Origin: Auritidibacter sp. Marseille-P8566
Lineage (GTDB): Bacteria; Bacteroidota; Bacteroidia; Flavobacteriales; Flavobacteriaceae
Direction of reading: 5' to 3'
Length of the DNA stretch: 8,018 bases
NCBI GenBank assembly: GCA_943325595.2
Contig: CALPQA020000066.1
Location: forward strand, 1 to 8,018
Position numbers and translations under genes: made by a program
Part shown: positions 1 through 6,999 of the stretch, one piece after another
Layout of the letters: each line of letters opens with the position of its first letter
How positions within the stretch are numbered: the stretch's first letter is position 1
The notes under the pieces: generated by a model
What the model was told of the DNA's origin: nothing
What the model saw: the letters and a program-made list of their open reading frames with translations, nothing else
The model's database searches: none

Positions 1-1
1 A

Positions 2-577
2 AAAACGGAAAATATTAATGATGCCGCCAATAGAATTCTTTATCAAAGGACTGGAGCCGAAAATATTTATTTACAACAATTTAGGGTTTTTGGGGATTTA
101 AATCGTTCCGAAGGATTTTTCGAAGAATTTGATGATGATATTTGGAACAAACAACGCTTTATTTCGATAGGTTATTATGCTCTAGTAGATTATTCACTGG
201 TAAATTTGGTTGTTGACAATCTTTCAGATGCCTGCGAATGGAAAGCAATCGAGGAAGTGTCTGAACTAATGATGGATCACAAAAATATTTTCGATAAAGC
301 CTTACTGACGCTTCGAAAACAATTAAATTATAAACCCATTGGATTGAATTTGTTGCCCGAGAAATTCACTATGCCCGAATTCCAAAAATTATATGAAATC
401 ATTTTAGGAAAAAAATTAAATCGCGGTAATTTCTTTAGGAAAATGCTGCGTTACGATATTCTTTTAAAATTGGAAGAGAGTAGAAAGGGTGGGGCACACA
501 AAGCACCAGATTTATATAAATTTGACGTCGAAAAATATCAAATGGCCTTAAAAAACGGATTGAAAGAAGGTTGGTAA
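2..577 (+). CDS. Nudix-fold transcriptional regulator with C-terminal winged helix (NrtR/AraR-like), 5' end missing
   Basis: The reading frame is open from base 2, so the gene begins before the window. The 191 visible residues are the C-terminal part of a protein of this family, which usually has about 220-250. Visible residues 7-40 (around RILYQRTGAENIYLQQF and FGDLNR) match the end of the Nudix helix and the following strand. Residues 119-180 (LPEKFTMPEFQKLYEIILG, then NRGNFFRKML) match the winged-helix DNA-binding domain of NrtR-type regulators. In the Nudix box, the position of REUxEExGU reads RILYQRTGA, so the metal-binding glutamates are replaced. This suggests a sensor that binds a nucleotide or sugar ligand without hydrolysing it, as known for the Bacteroides arabinose regulator AraR. 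The ligand and targets cannot be told, because the likely regulon partners lie upstream of the window. It is convergent with the serine dehydratase gene. An internal ATG at 206 is not the true start, since conserved sequence continues upstream of it. Confidence 0.82.
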   Translation, partial: KTENINDAANRILYQRTGAENIYLQQFRVFGDLNRSEGFFEEFDDDIWNKQRFISIGYYALVDYSLVNLVVDNLSDACEWKAIEEVSELMMDHKNIFDKALLTLRKQLNYKPIGLNLLPEKFTMPEFQKLYEIILGKKLNRGNFFRKMLRYDILLKLEESRKGGAHKAPDLYKFDVEKYQMALKNGLKEGW

Positions 578-589
578 TTTTTTTTTAAT

Positions 590-2017
590 CTAACAATCGG
601 CTAAATTTACGGCAATTGCCAATCCGCCTTCGGAAGTTTCTTTGTATTTGTTATTCATGTCTTTTGCAGTTTGCCACATGGTATCAATTACTTTATCCAA
701 TGGAACCTTAGCATTTTTAGGATCGGTTTCTAATGCCAATTCAGCGGCATTAATTGCCTTTATTGCTCCCATAGTATTTCTTTCGATGCACGGAATTTGA
801 ACCAAACCACCCACAGGATCGCAGGTCATTCCCAAATGGTGTTCCATAGCAATTTCTGCTGCCATCAAAACTTGTTCGGGTGTTCCTCCCATCAATTCAC
901 ACAGAGCTGCAGCTGCCATAGCCGACGAAACTCCAATTTCTGCTTGACATCCGCCCATTGCTGCTGAAATTGTCGCACCTTTTTTGAAAATACTGCCAAT
1001 TTCACCAGCGACCATCAAAAATTGCTTGATTTCTCTTTCTCCCGCATTGTGATTTTCAATTACCAAATAATACATCAAAACTGCAGGGATAACTCCTGCA
1101 CTTCCATTTGTAGGAGCCGTTACCACCCGACCAAGTGCTGCATTTACTTCATTTACCGCAAGGGCAAAACAACTTACCCATTTCAGGATTTGACGAAATT
1201 TCACTTCGGTTTTTCTGATTTCTTCAAGCCAAGATTGAGGTGAGTTATAATTGGCCAAACCTATTAAATTTTGATGCATATCAAACGCTCGTCTTCTTAC
1301 GTTTAATCCACCTGGCAAAATGCCCTCCGAGTGACAACCTATATACATGCATTCCAACATGGTTTTCCAAATTCGTATCAATTCATGGTTGATGGTTTCT
1401 TCAGAGCGCATTGATTTTTCATTAGCATAAACAATTTCAGAAATACTTTTATTTTCAGAAATGCAATACTCTAAAAGTTCTTCGGCTTTATTGATTTGAA
1501 AAGGAAATGCACATTTTATTTGGAGTTTTTTTTTCGCATTTTCACGTTCTTCTTTTACCACAAACCCACCTCCAATAGAATAAAAAGTAGATTCGTATTC
1601 TGAATCATCATTGGCGAAAGCCGTAAATCTGAGACCGTTCGAATGAAAAGGAAGAAAATTTTTATTGAAAACGATGTCTTGTAAAAAATAAAATGGAATT
1701 GTTTTTTCGTTTCCTAAAAGCATCTCATTTTTATCTTCAATATTTTTTATGATTCCAGAAATGTTTTCTACAGGAATATATTCGGGATCTTGACCGCTCA
1801 AACCAAGCATTAGCGCTAAATCTGTGGCGTGCCCTTTTCCAGTTAAGGAAAGAGAACCGTATAAATCAACTTTGATTCTAACTGTATTTTGAAGGAAATT
1901 AGTTGTTCTCAACTCGCCAAGAAAACGTTCTGCTGCGCGCCATGGTCCTAAGGTATGGGAACTTGATGGACCAACGCCAATTTTTAGCATATCGAAAACA
2001 GAGATACATTCTTCCAT
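590..2017 (-). CDS. sdaA: L-serine ammonia-lyase (L-serine dehydratase), iron-sulfur type, single chain
   Basis: Cytosolic enzyme that deaminates L-serine to pyruvate and ammonia using a [4Fe-4S] cluster rather than PLP. The 475 residues hold both domains on one chain. The N-terminal beta domain begins with [12 protein letters not shown] (14-25), and the alpha domain has [14 protein letters not shown] (300-313), GGCQAE (355-360) and [13 protein letters not shown] (398-410). The cluster ligands are Cys357, Cys399 and Cys410. Their spacing of 42 and 11 is the same as Cys343/385/396 of the Legionella pneumophila enzyme. The chain ends in Cys475, matching the C-terminal cysteine that caps the fourth iron in that structure. 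The start is the ATG at 2017-2015, just before the family-typical [10 protein letters not shown] stretch. No Shine-Dalgarno site is seen, and the upstream sequence is A/T-rich. The stop is TAG. The gene is separated by 152 bases from msrB on the same strand, so it may be transcribed on its own. Confidence 0.96.
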   Translation of the reverse strand: MEECISVFDMLKIGVGPSSSHTLGPWRAAERFLGELRTTNFLQNTVRIKVDLYGSLSLTGKGHATDLALMLGLSGQDPEYIPVENISGIIKNIEDKNEMLLGNEKTIPFYFLQDIVFNKNFLPFHSNGLRFTAFANDDSEYESTFYSIGGGFVVKEERENAKKKLQIKCAFPFQINKAEELLEYCISENKSISEIVYANEKSMRSEETINHELIRIWKTMLECMYIGCHSEGILPGGLNVRRRAFDMHQNLIGLANYNSPQSWLEEIRKTEVKFRQILKWVSCFALAVNEVNAALGRVVTAPTNGSAGVIPAVLMYYLVIENHNAGEREIKQFLMVAGEIGSIFKKGATISAAMGGCQAEIGVSSAMAAAALCELMGGTPEQVLMAAEIAMEHHLGMTCDPVGGLVQIPCIERNTMGAIKAINAAELALETDPKNAKVPLDKVIDTMWQTAKDMNNKYKETSEGGLAIAVNLADC

Positions 2018-2039
2018 AATTTAACTCAGATTTATTTGG

Positions 2040-2047
2040 CAAATATA
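2040..2047 (-). promoter_or_regulatory. Possible Bacteroidota -7 promoter element for sdaA
   Basis: On the minus strand this reads TATATTTG, an exact match to the Bacteroidota -7 consensus TAnnTTTG, ending 22 bases before the sdaA ATG. The nearest TTG upstream is only 12 bases away, shorter than the roughly 17-23 expected for a -33 element, so the match is partial. In such A/T-rich sequence the octamer can occur by chance. If real, sdaA would have a very short leader. Confidence 0.3.
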
Positions 2048-2109
2048 TATTATCGTAATCAAAAAACAGATTTTTCTGCTTTAAATTACGAATTTAATAG
2101 TAAAGGCGG

Positions 2110-2147
2110 GTCAATTTTGTGAAAAACTACATTTTATTCAAATTGAC
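2110..2147. repeat. Inverted repeat between msrB and sdaA
   Basis: Perfect 8-base arms GTCAATTT (2110-2117) and AAATTGAC (2140-2147) are separated by 22 bases. It lies downstream of the msrB stop and upstream of sdaA on the minus strand. It could be a weak hairpin ending the msrB transcript or a binding site ahead of sdaA. The arms are A/T-rich, the loop is long and no U-run follows directly on the minus strand, so it is not a convincing intrinsic terminator. Chance occurrence is quite possible. Confidence 0.25.
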
Positions 2148-2169
2148 TACTTCTGTTTTGATACTTTTT

Positions 2170-2562
2170 TTATGGTTTTTTGAAATCTACAGATAATGAA
2201 TTCACACAATATCGTTGACCAGTTTTTGTGGGTCCGTCATCAAAAACATGTCCTAAATGGCCACCACAATTGGCACAAACAATTTCTGTGCGAATCATTC
2301 CGTGCGTTGCATCTTTAATATATTTTACCTTCCCAGGAATCGATTCATCAAAGGAAGGCCAACCGCAATGGGCATCAAATTTTGAATCACTTTTAAATAA
2401 AGGTTCGCCACAACCACCACAACAGTAGGTTCCTTTTTCGAAATGAAGATTGTATTCACCTGAATGGGGAAATTCAGTTCCTTTTTGACGTAGTATTTTG
2501 AAGCGTTCTAGACCCAATTGGTCTTTCCACTCTTGCTCGGTTTTTTCTATTGAAGTACTCAT
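2170..2562 (-). CDS. msrB: Peptide-methionine (R)-S-oxide reductase MsrB, cytosolic form
   Basis: Reduces methionine-R-sulfoxide in proteins back to methionine, with thioredoxin as the usual electron donor. The 130 residues are one complete SelR/MsrB domain with no signal peptide. The structural zinc site is formed by Cys48/Cys51 (in CCGGCG) and Cys96/Cys99 (CANC). The catalytic cysteine is Cys119 in RYCVNS, and Cys66 in HCGWPSF sits at the position of the resolving cysteine of thioredoxin-recycled MsrBs. The conserved [12 protein letters not shown] block is at 100-111. The start ATG overlaps the stop of the preceding lipoprotein msrB in an ATGA (2562-2559), which points to translational coupling. 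By hand alignment it matches that neighbour at about 74 of 117 positions without gaps, so the two are tandem paralogues. No msrA is visible in the window. Confidence 0.96.
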   Translation of the reverse strand: MSTSIEKTEQEWKDQLGLERFKILRQKGTEFPHSGEYNLHFEKGTYCCGGCGEPLFKSDSKFDAHCGWPSFDESIPGKVKYIKDATHGMIRTEIVCANCGGHLGHVFDDGPTKTGQRYCVNSLSVDFKKP

Positions 2563-3029
2563 TTTTTTGTAGGTATAAATTTAACAGAAACGGAATTGGT
2601 ACAAAAGCGTTGCCCTGTTTTCGTAGGTCCGTCATCGAAAACATGGCCTAAATGTCCACCACATTTTGCGCAATTAACTTCAGTACGGGACATTCCAAAA
2701 CTAGAATCAGTTATATATGTAACGGAACCTTTTATGGCTTTATCAAATGAAGGCCAACCACAATCAGAATGGAATTTAGCATCAGAATAAAAAAGTAAAT
2801 TTCCACAAGCAGCACAAACGTAAGTTCCTTTTTCGAAGGTATTTACATATTTTCCAGAGAAAGGTCTTTCGGTTCCTTTTTCTCGTAAAACTTCATATTG
2901 CTCGGATGTCAATTCTTTTTTCCACTGGGCTTCTGATTTTTGAATTTCAAGTGGTGCTTTTTTCTTTTTTTCTTGAGCTTGACAGGAAAATAGAGAAAAA
3001 CAAAGCAGTAATATTAAATAGTGTTTCAT
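2559..3029 (-). CDS. msrB: Peptide-methionine (R)-S-oxide reductase MsrB, predicted envelope lipoprotein
   Basis: Same reaction as the neighbouring MsrB but apparently outside the cytoplasm. Residues 1-15 form a short lipoprotein signal peptide with a hydrophobic core ([12 protein letters not shown]) and the lipobox LFSC, so Cys16 would be acylated and become the mature N-terminus. A short lysine-rich linker (21-24) leads into the MsrB domain, about 36-152. Zinc ligands are Cys72/Cys75 and Cys120/Cys123. Cys90 in DCGWPSF is the likely resolving residue and Cys143 in RFCTNS the catalytic one. The sequence after Cys16 (QAQEKKKK) lacks the acidic cluster linked with surface export in some Flavobacteriia, so I would expect it to face the periplasm. 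Ten bases separate it from the upstream hydrolase and it overlaps the downstream msrB by four, so all three genes probably form one operon. How electrons reach an exported MsrB is not shown here. Confidence 0.94.
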   Translation of the reverse strand: MKHYLILLLCFSLFSCQAQEKKKKAPLEIQKSEAQWKKELTSEQYEVLREKGTERPFSGKYVNTFEKGTYVCAACGNLLFYSDAKFHSDCGWPSFDKAIKGSVTYITDSSFGMSRTEVNCAKCGGHLGHVFDDGPTKTGQRFCTNSVSVKFIPTKK

Positions 3030-3039
3030 AATGCAGGAA

Positions 3040-3894
3040 TTAAGTAGTTATAAATTCAATCGTTTTTTCAATCACAAAAGGATTTCCCAAGATTTTTCGG
3101 TGTCCCAAATGCTGTGTGATTAGTAATTCTCCATTTTGTAAATGGTCGTGAATGTGAATTGAAGCTTCAACGGGCACTTCATAATCGTTTTCATCATGAA
3201 TAACAAGAACTGGAATTTCAATTTCTTTCGCTGCAAGATATGCGGAATAGTTTTCCATAGGTTCCTTGTATTTATTTTCGAAATGCTGTTGCAAATGCAA
3301 ACTGTATTCCGATTTAAGTTCCAATTTTGCGACAAAATCGTCTAAAATATCTTTCACTTTATCGCCACTTCCAATGGTTGTTAATCGGTCTATTTTAAAT
3401 CCTTTTTTAATCGCATTTAATAATGCCATTCCTCCTAATGAATGTCCAATTGCAGCTTCAAACGGGCCAAATTGCTTATCGATTTCTAAAATAGAAGCAA
3501 TGAATTCAGTCATTATTGTTGCGTTTCCAGGAGATTTTCCGTGCGCCGGTGCATCAAAACTAATTGTTGAATAACCCCTGTTTACCAAGGCATCCGCAAA
3601 TTTGACCAATTGCGTTCCACGTCCGGACCAACCGTGAACTAAAAGTACTTTTTTGGCACTTTGTCCGTATTTATACACCACAATTTCTTTATTGATATTT
3701 GGAATATACAGTTTGCTCTGAATACTTTTTTTATCCATTTCCAATTCTCTTTTTGGAACTTTGTGTTTTATAGGCGTTGTAAATAATCGCGCTAAATACA
3801 ATGTAGTCAGTTTAGTAGAAATAAATTGGAGGAATTTGCCTACCAAAATAATTATTTTAGGCACTTTTAAATGAGGCTTTTTTTCTGATTTCAA
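3040..3894 (-). CDS. Alpha/beta hydrolase of unknown substrate, apparent TTG start
   Basis: Serine hydrolase of the alpha/beta fold, 284 residues if it begins at TTG 3894-3892. Landmarks: HGWSGRG (87-93) for the oxyanion loop, [10 protein letters not shown] (112-121), the nucleophile elbow GHSLGG with Ser152, the acid Asp237 in HDENDYEVP, and His265 in HLGHRKIL. The triad is therefore complete and the enzyme probably active. Residues 11-40 are hydrophobic but broken by lysines, more like an N-terminal helix than a membrane anchor or signal peptide, so it is probably cytosolic. The substrate cannot be read from the sequence. It is the first gene of the unit with the two msrB genes. Start choice is uncertain: an in-frame TAA lies 21 bases upstream of the TTG, the first in-frame ATG is codon 53 and would remove the helical N-terminus, and GTG at codon 11 is another option. 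Confidence 0.88.
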   Translation of the reverse strand: MKSEKKPHLKVPKIIILVGKFLQFISTKLTTLYLARLFTTPIKHKVPKRELEMDKKSIQSKLYIPNINKEIVVYKYGQSAKKVLLVHGWSGRGTQLVKFADALVNRGYSTISFDAPAHGKSPGNATIMTEFIASILEIDKQFGPFEAAIGHSLGGMALLNAIKKGFKIDRLTTIGSGDKVKDILDDFVAKLELKSEYSLHLQQHFENKYKEPMENYSAYLAAKEIEIPVLVIHDENDYEVPVEASIHIHDHLQNGELLITQHLGHRKILGNPFVIEKTIEFITT

Positions 3895-4259
3895 CAGGCT
3901 AGAATTAAATGGTTTTTAAACTCATGCAATTTAGCATTTTATTCATTTGCTTTACTTTTACAGTTATTAAATAAAACTTAAAAGCGTAAATTCTTAATTT
4001 TATAGAAAAGAGAGTTATTACTTTCCTTTTAAAAGTTTTTTGAATTCTAATCAAATTTCTTTTTTTTTCATAGAATTTTGGTAATAAGATTTGTTTTTCT
4101 ACTTAATTTTTATCGATTGTAGGTTTTTTTTGATATTTCAATAAATTTTCAACTTGAAACGTCACGCAATATTTTTTTTACTACATTTAGAAAACAGAAA
4201 TGAATTACTTTCTGAATCTTTTGAACCATAATAAAGTAGTAGTAATTATAAAATAATAA
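3895..4259. promoter_or_regulatory. Divergent intergenic region upstream of the hydrolase-msrB unit and the glg genes
   Basis: 365 bases without a convincing gene, about 21% G+C by hand count (76 of 365), with long T-tracts around 4059-4068, 4124-4130 and 4172-4179. It must contain promoters for both directions. For glgA the best candidate is a weak one: TTG at 4154-4156 and TACATTTA at 4182-4189. The latter differs from TAnnTTTG at the last base, and the spacer of 25 is longer than usual. I found no exact TAnnTTTG facing the hydrolase. The last 20 bases before the glgA ATG are almost pure A/T, typical of Bacteroidota ribosome landing sites without a Shine-Dalgarno. No strong hairpin or riboswitch-like structure stands out. 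Confidence 0.5.
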
Positions 4260-5681
4260 ATGGAAATTTTTCATATAAGTGCCGAATGTTATCCAGTTGC
4301 AAAAGTTGGCGGTTTAGCCGATGTAGTAGGAGCATTGCCAAAATACCAAAGAAATTCAGGACACGCTGTAAAAGTAGTGATTCCCGGATATGACACAAAA
4401 TTCAAAAATGAAAATGAGTTTGATATTTACTATAAAGGAAATGTCACGTTAGGAACTCTGAATTTTCCGTTTTCTATATTAAAAGAAAAAACAGATTTAC
4501 TTGGTTTCGAATTGTATTTAGTGGAAATACCTGAATTATTTGATAGAAAAGACGTTTACGGTTTTCCAGATGATATTGAGCGTTTTGTATCTTTCCAAAT
4601 TGCCACTTTAGATTGGATTAACAGCAAATCCGAAGTCCCTGACGTTATCAATTGTCATGATCACCACACGGGATTGATTCCTTTTATGATGCAATATTGT
4701 CATAAATATAAAAAATTAAGTAATGTACCTTCAATGATTACAATACACAATGGTTTGTATCAAGGTCAATTTGGATTTGAAAAATTGAATTATTTGCCTG
4801 ATTTTGACAGGGAACATACTCCAGTTTTAGAATGGGACAATTGTATCAATTCTTTAGCCGTTGCTGTAAAATGTGCTGATGCTGTGACAACAGTTTCACC
4901 TAATTATATGAATGAGATTAATAATTTCTGTAACGGATTGGAATCTTTATTCAATTCAGTTCGGTACAAATCGAAAGGTATTCTGAACGGAATAGATATT
5001 GAAGTTTGGAATCCTGCCAATGATATCAGACTTGAAACACAGTATTCAACGCGAAATTTTGTCAAAGGAAAGCAAGCTAACAAAGATAAATTGTGTAGCC
5101 TTTATAATTTAGATCCATCAAAACCTCTTTTTAGTTTTATAGGACGATTATTAGAGGAAAAAGGTGGCGATTTGCTACCTCAAGCCTCAAAAGAAGCTTT
5201 ATTAGCGAACAAAAATGGAATTAATATTTTTATATTAGGTTCGGGAAACACCAATATTGAAACACAATTATCCGATTTATTAGCTGATTTTAAGGGTAAT
5301 TATAACGTGTTCATTGGCTACAATGAAGAATTGGCGCATTTAATTTATGCAGCTTCCGATTTTTTATTGATGCCTTCACGAGTAGAACCTTGTGGTTTGA
5401 ACCAAATGTACGCTCTAAAGTATGGAACAATTCCTATCGTTAGAAGAACTGGCGGGCTAGAAGATACCGTTATTGATTTTGGCGATGATGGAAACGGCAT
5501 TTGTCATGTTCAGGCAAGTGTGGTTGATATTTGTTCGTCAATTCAAAGGGCAATACTACTTTATAAAGATAAGACACGCCTAAATAAAATACGAAGAATG
5601 GGAATGAATACCGACCATTCTTGGGAAAGAGTTTGTCAAGAATACATAGAAACATACCAACAAATATCCAACAAATTATGA
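4260..5681 (+). CDS. glgA: Glycogen synthase (ADP-glucose:alpha-1,4-glucan glucosyltransferase)
   Basis: Extends alpha-1,4-glucan chains by transferring glucose from ADP-glucose; a cytosolic retaining GT5 enzyme. The 473 residues are close to the 477 of E. coli GlgA. The N-terminal Rossmann domain starts at once with HISAECYPVAKVGGLADV (5-22), including the ADP-glucose-binding KVGGL at 15-19. HDHHTG is at 133-138. The C-terminal GT-B half carries FIGRLLEEKG (293-302), with Arg296 and Lys301 at the places of the E. coli sugar-nucleotide-binding pair. Then come SRVEPCGLNQ with Glu376, and RRTGGLEDTV (395-404). The ATG at 4260 lies directly before the conserved first strand, so the start is secure. 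It is the first gene of the glg cluster, and its TGA stop overlaps the glgC ATG by ATGA (5678-5681). Confidence 0.97.
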   Translation: MEIFHISAECYPVAKVGGLADVVGALPKYQRNSGHAVKVVIPGYDTKFKNENEFDIYYKGNVTLGTLNFPFSILKEKTDLLGFELYLVEIPELFDRKDVYGFPDDIERFVSFQIATLDWINSKSEVPDVINCHDHHTGLIPFMMQYCHKYKKLSNVPSMITIHNGLYQGQFGFEKLNYLPDFDREHTPVLEWDNCINSLAVAVKCADAVTTVSPNYMNEINNFCNGLESLFNSVRYKSKGILNGIDIEVWNPANDIRLETQYSTRNFVKGKQANKDKLCSLYNLDPSKPLFSFIGRLLEEKGGDLLPQASKEALLANKNGINIFILGSGNTNIETQLSDLLADFKGNYNVFIGYNEELAHLIYAASDFLLMPSRVEPCGLNQMYALKYGTIPIVRRTGGLEDTVIDFGDDGNGICHVQASVVDICSSIQRAILLYKDKTRLNKIRRMGMNTDHSWERVCQEYIETYQQISNKL

Positions 5682-6958
5682 AACCAAAAAAGAAAAACGT
5701 AATTGCAATTATCCTCGGAGGAGGTCAAGGTTCTAGGTTGTATCCATTAACAGAAACAAGGTCAAAACCCGCAGTTCCAATTGGGGGAAAATACAGATTG
5801 GTAGACATTCCAATTTCAAATTGTATGAATTCTGATATTTATAGAATTTTTGTTTTGACTCAATTTAATTCAGCTTCTTTGAATGCTCACATCAAAAACA
5901 CCTATAATTTTAGTATTTTCAGTCATGCCTTTGTAGATATTTTGGCAGCAGAACAAACTCCCGATAATCCGACGTGGTTTCAAGGTACTGCAGATGCCGT
6001 TAGACAATGTATGCCATATTTTTTAAATCATAATTTTGATTACGCATTGATACTTTCAGGAGATCAATTGTACCAAATGGATTTGAACGAAATGATTGAA
6101 GATCACATTAAGAATGAAGCAGATATTTCTATAGCTACTTTGCCTGTTAACGACAAAGATGCTCCTGAATTTGGAATTTTGAAAACCAATTCAGAAAGTT
6201 GTATCGAATCTTTCATCGAAAAACCAGCTAAAGAATTACTTCCAGATTGGAAATCAGATGTGAGTGACCAAATGAAAAGCGAGGGCAAACACTATTTGGC
6301 ATCCATGGGAATTTATATTTTCAACAAGAAATTGCTAGTTGATATTATGTCCAATCCAAATACGAAAGATTTTGGCAAAGAAATTATCCCTCAAGCTGTT
6401 GGAAATAAAAAAATATACAGCTTCCAATATGAAGGTTATTGGACAGATATCGGAAATATAGATTCATTTTTTGAAGCTAATATTGGACTCACAGATGATG
6501 TTCCTAAATTCAATTTATTTGACAATGACAATAAAATATTTACCAGACCACGATTATTGCCACCAACAAAGTTTAAAAATGCTACTATTGAAAGATCTTT
6601 AATTTCCGAAGGTTGCATTTTAAATGCCAAAGAAATTGTGCATTCTGTGATTGGAAATCGTTCCAGAATAGGTGATGATACCGTTATCCAAAATAGTTAT
6701 ATTATGGGGAACGACCAATATCAAAGTATCGATGAAATGAATGAAGATATAAAAAACAACAAACAATTGATTGGAATTGGTGAACGTTGTTACATTAATA
6801 AAGCCTTAGTAGATAAAAATTGCCGAATAGGAAATGATGTTTACATTAACGGCGGTACACATCTTGAAGATGCGATTCATCCTTTATATGCTGTAAAAGA
6901 TGGAATTGTAGTCATAAAAAATGGCGCAGTACTTCCAGATAATTTTGAAATTCGATAA
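5678..6958 (+). CDS. glgC: Glucose-1-phosphate adenylyltransferase (ADP-glucose pyrophosphorylase)
   Basis: Makes ADP-glucose and pyrophosphate from ATP and glucose-1-phosphate, the committed and usually allosterically controlled step of bacterial glycogen synthesis. The 426 residues fit the family (E. coli 431). The nucleotidyltransferase domain shows GGGQGSRLYPLT (14-25), SKPAVPIGGKYRLVD (29-43), WFQGTADAV (100-108), SGDQLYQMD (127-135) with catalytic Asp129, FIEKPA (179-184) with the glucose-1-phosphate-binding Lys182, and EGYWTDIG (252-259). From about residue 290 to the end lies the left-handed beta-helix domain used for oligomer contacts and regulation. I chose the ATG at 5678, which overlaps the glgA stop as ATGA. 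An in-frame ATG at 5621 would add 19 residues that are only glgA sequence read in another frame. The effector cannot be predicted from the sequence. Confidence 0.97.
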   Translation: MKPKKKNVIAIILGGGQGSRLYPLTETRSKPAVPIGGKYRLVDIPISNCMNSDIYRIFVLTQFNSASLNAHIKNTYNFSIFSHAFVDILAAEQTPDNPTWFQGTADAVRQCMPYFLNHNFDYALILSGDQLYQMDLNEMIEDHIKNEADISIATLPVNDKDAPEFGILKTNSESCIESFIEKPAKELLPDWKSDVSDQMKSEGKHYLASMGIYIFNKKLLVDIMSNPNTKDFGKEIIPQAVGNKKIYSFQYEGYWTDIGNIDSFFEANIGLTDDVPKFNLFDNDNKIFTRPRLLPPTKFKNATIERSLISEGCILNAKEIVHSVIGNRSRIGDDTVIQNSYIMGNDQYQSIDEMNEDIKNNKQLIGIGERCYINKALVDKNCRIGNDVYINGGTHLEDAIHPLYAVKDGIVVIKNGAVLPDNFEIR

Positions 6959-6999
6959 CCATTTTCATTTGCAAATAAGCAGAATAATACCAATTTTAT

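Noticed and set aside
11..68. Idea that the whole left-hand coding fragment is an active Nudix hydrolase
   Set aside because: The visible part of the box lacks the metal-binding glutamates and a winged-helix domain follows, so a regulator fits better; the missing N-terminus leaves a small doubt.
578..589. Run of nine T between the convergent regulator and sdaA stops, as an intrinsic terminator
   Set aside because: No G+C-rich hairpin precedes the T-run, on the regulator side or in the opposite direction.
611..620. Palindrome-like GGCAATTGCC near the sdaA end
   Set aside because: It falls inside the sdaA coding sequence, in codons for conserved residues near the C-terminus, and needs no regulatory explanation.
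1022..1243. 73-codon plus-strand open frame inside sdaA
   Set aside because: It lies antisense to conserved sdaA sequence, and its translation is low-complexity with no recognisable domain.
2228..2790. Two antisense plus-strand open frames with similar translations over the msrB genes
   Set aside because: Their likeness to each other only reflects that both lie opposite the same conserved MsrB motifs of the tandem paralogues.
3909..3974. 21-codon hydrophobic open frame on the plus strand (MVFKLMQFSI...) in the divergent intergenic region
   Set aside because: Short, made of A/T-rich codons that give hydrophobic residues by chance, with no neighbouring support; it also runs across the leader of the hydrolase gene on the opposite strand.
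4026..4035. Palindrome CTTTTAAAAG as an operator
   Set aside because: A 10-base A/T-rich palindrome is expected by chance in a region of about 21% G+C, and no second copy is seen near the other promoters.
5621..5677. Possible earlier start of glgC giving 19 extra residues
   Set aside because: These bases are the end of glgA in another frame, the extra residues do not resemble the family's N-terminus, and the ATG at 5678 leads straight into the conserved GGGQGSRL strand with a classical ATGA overlap.
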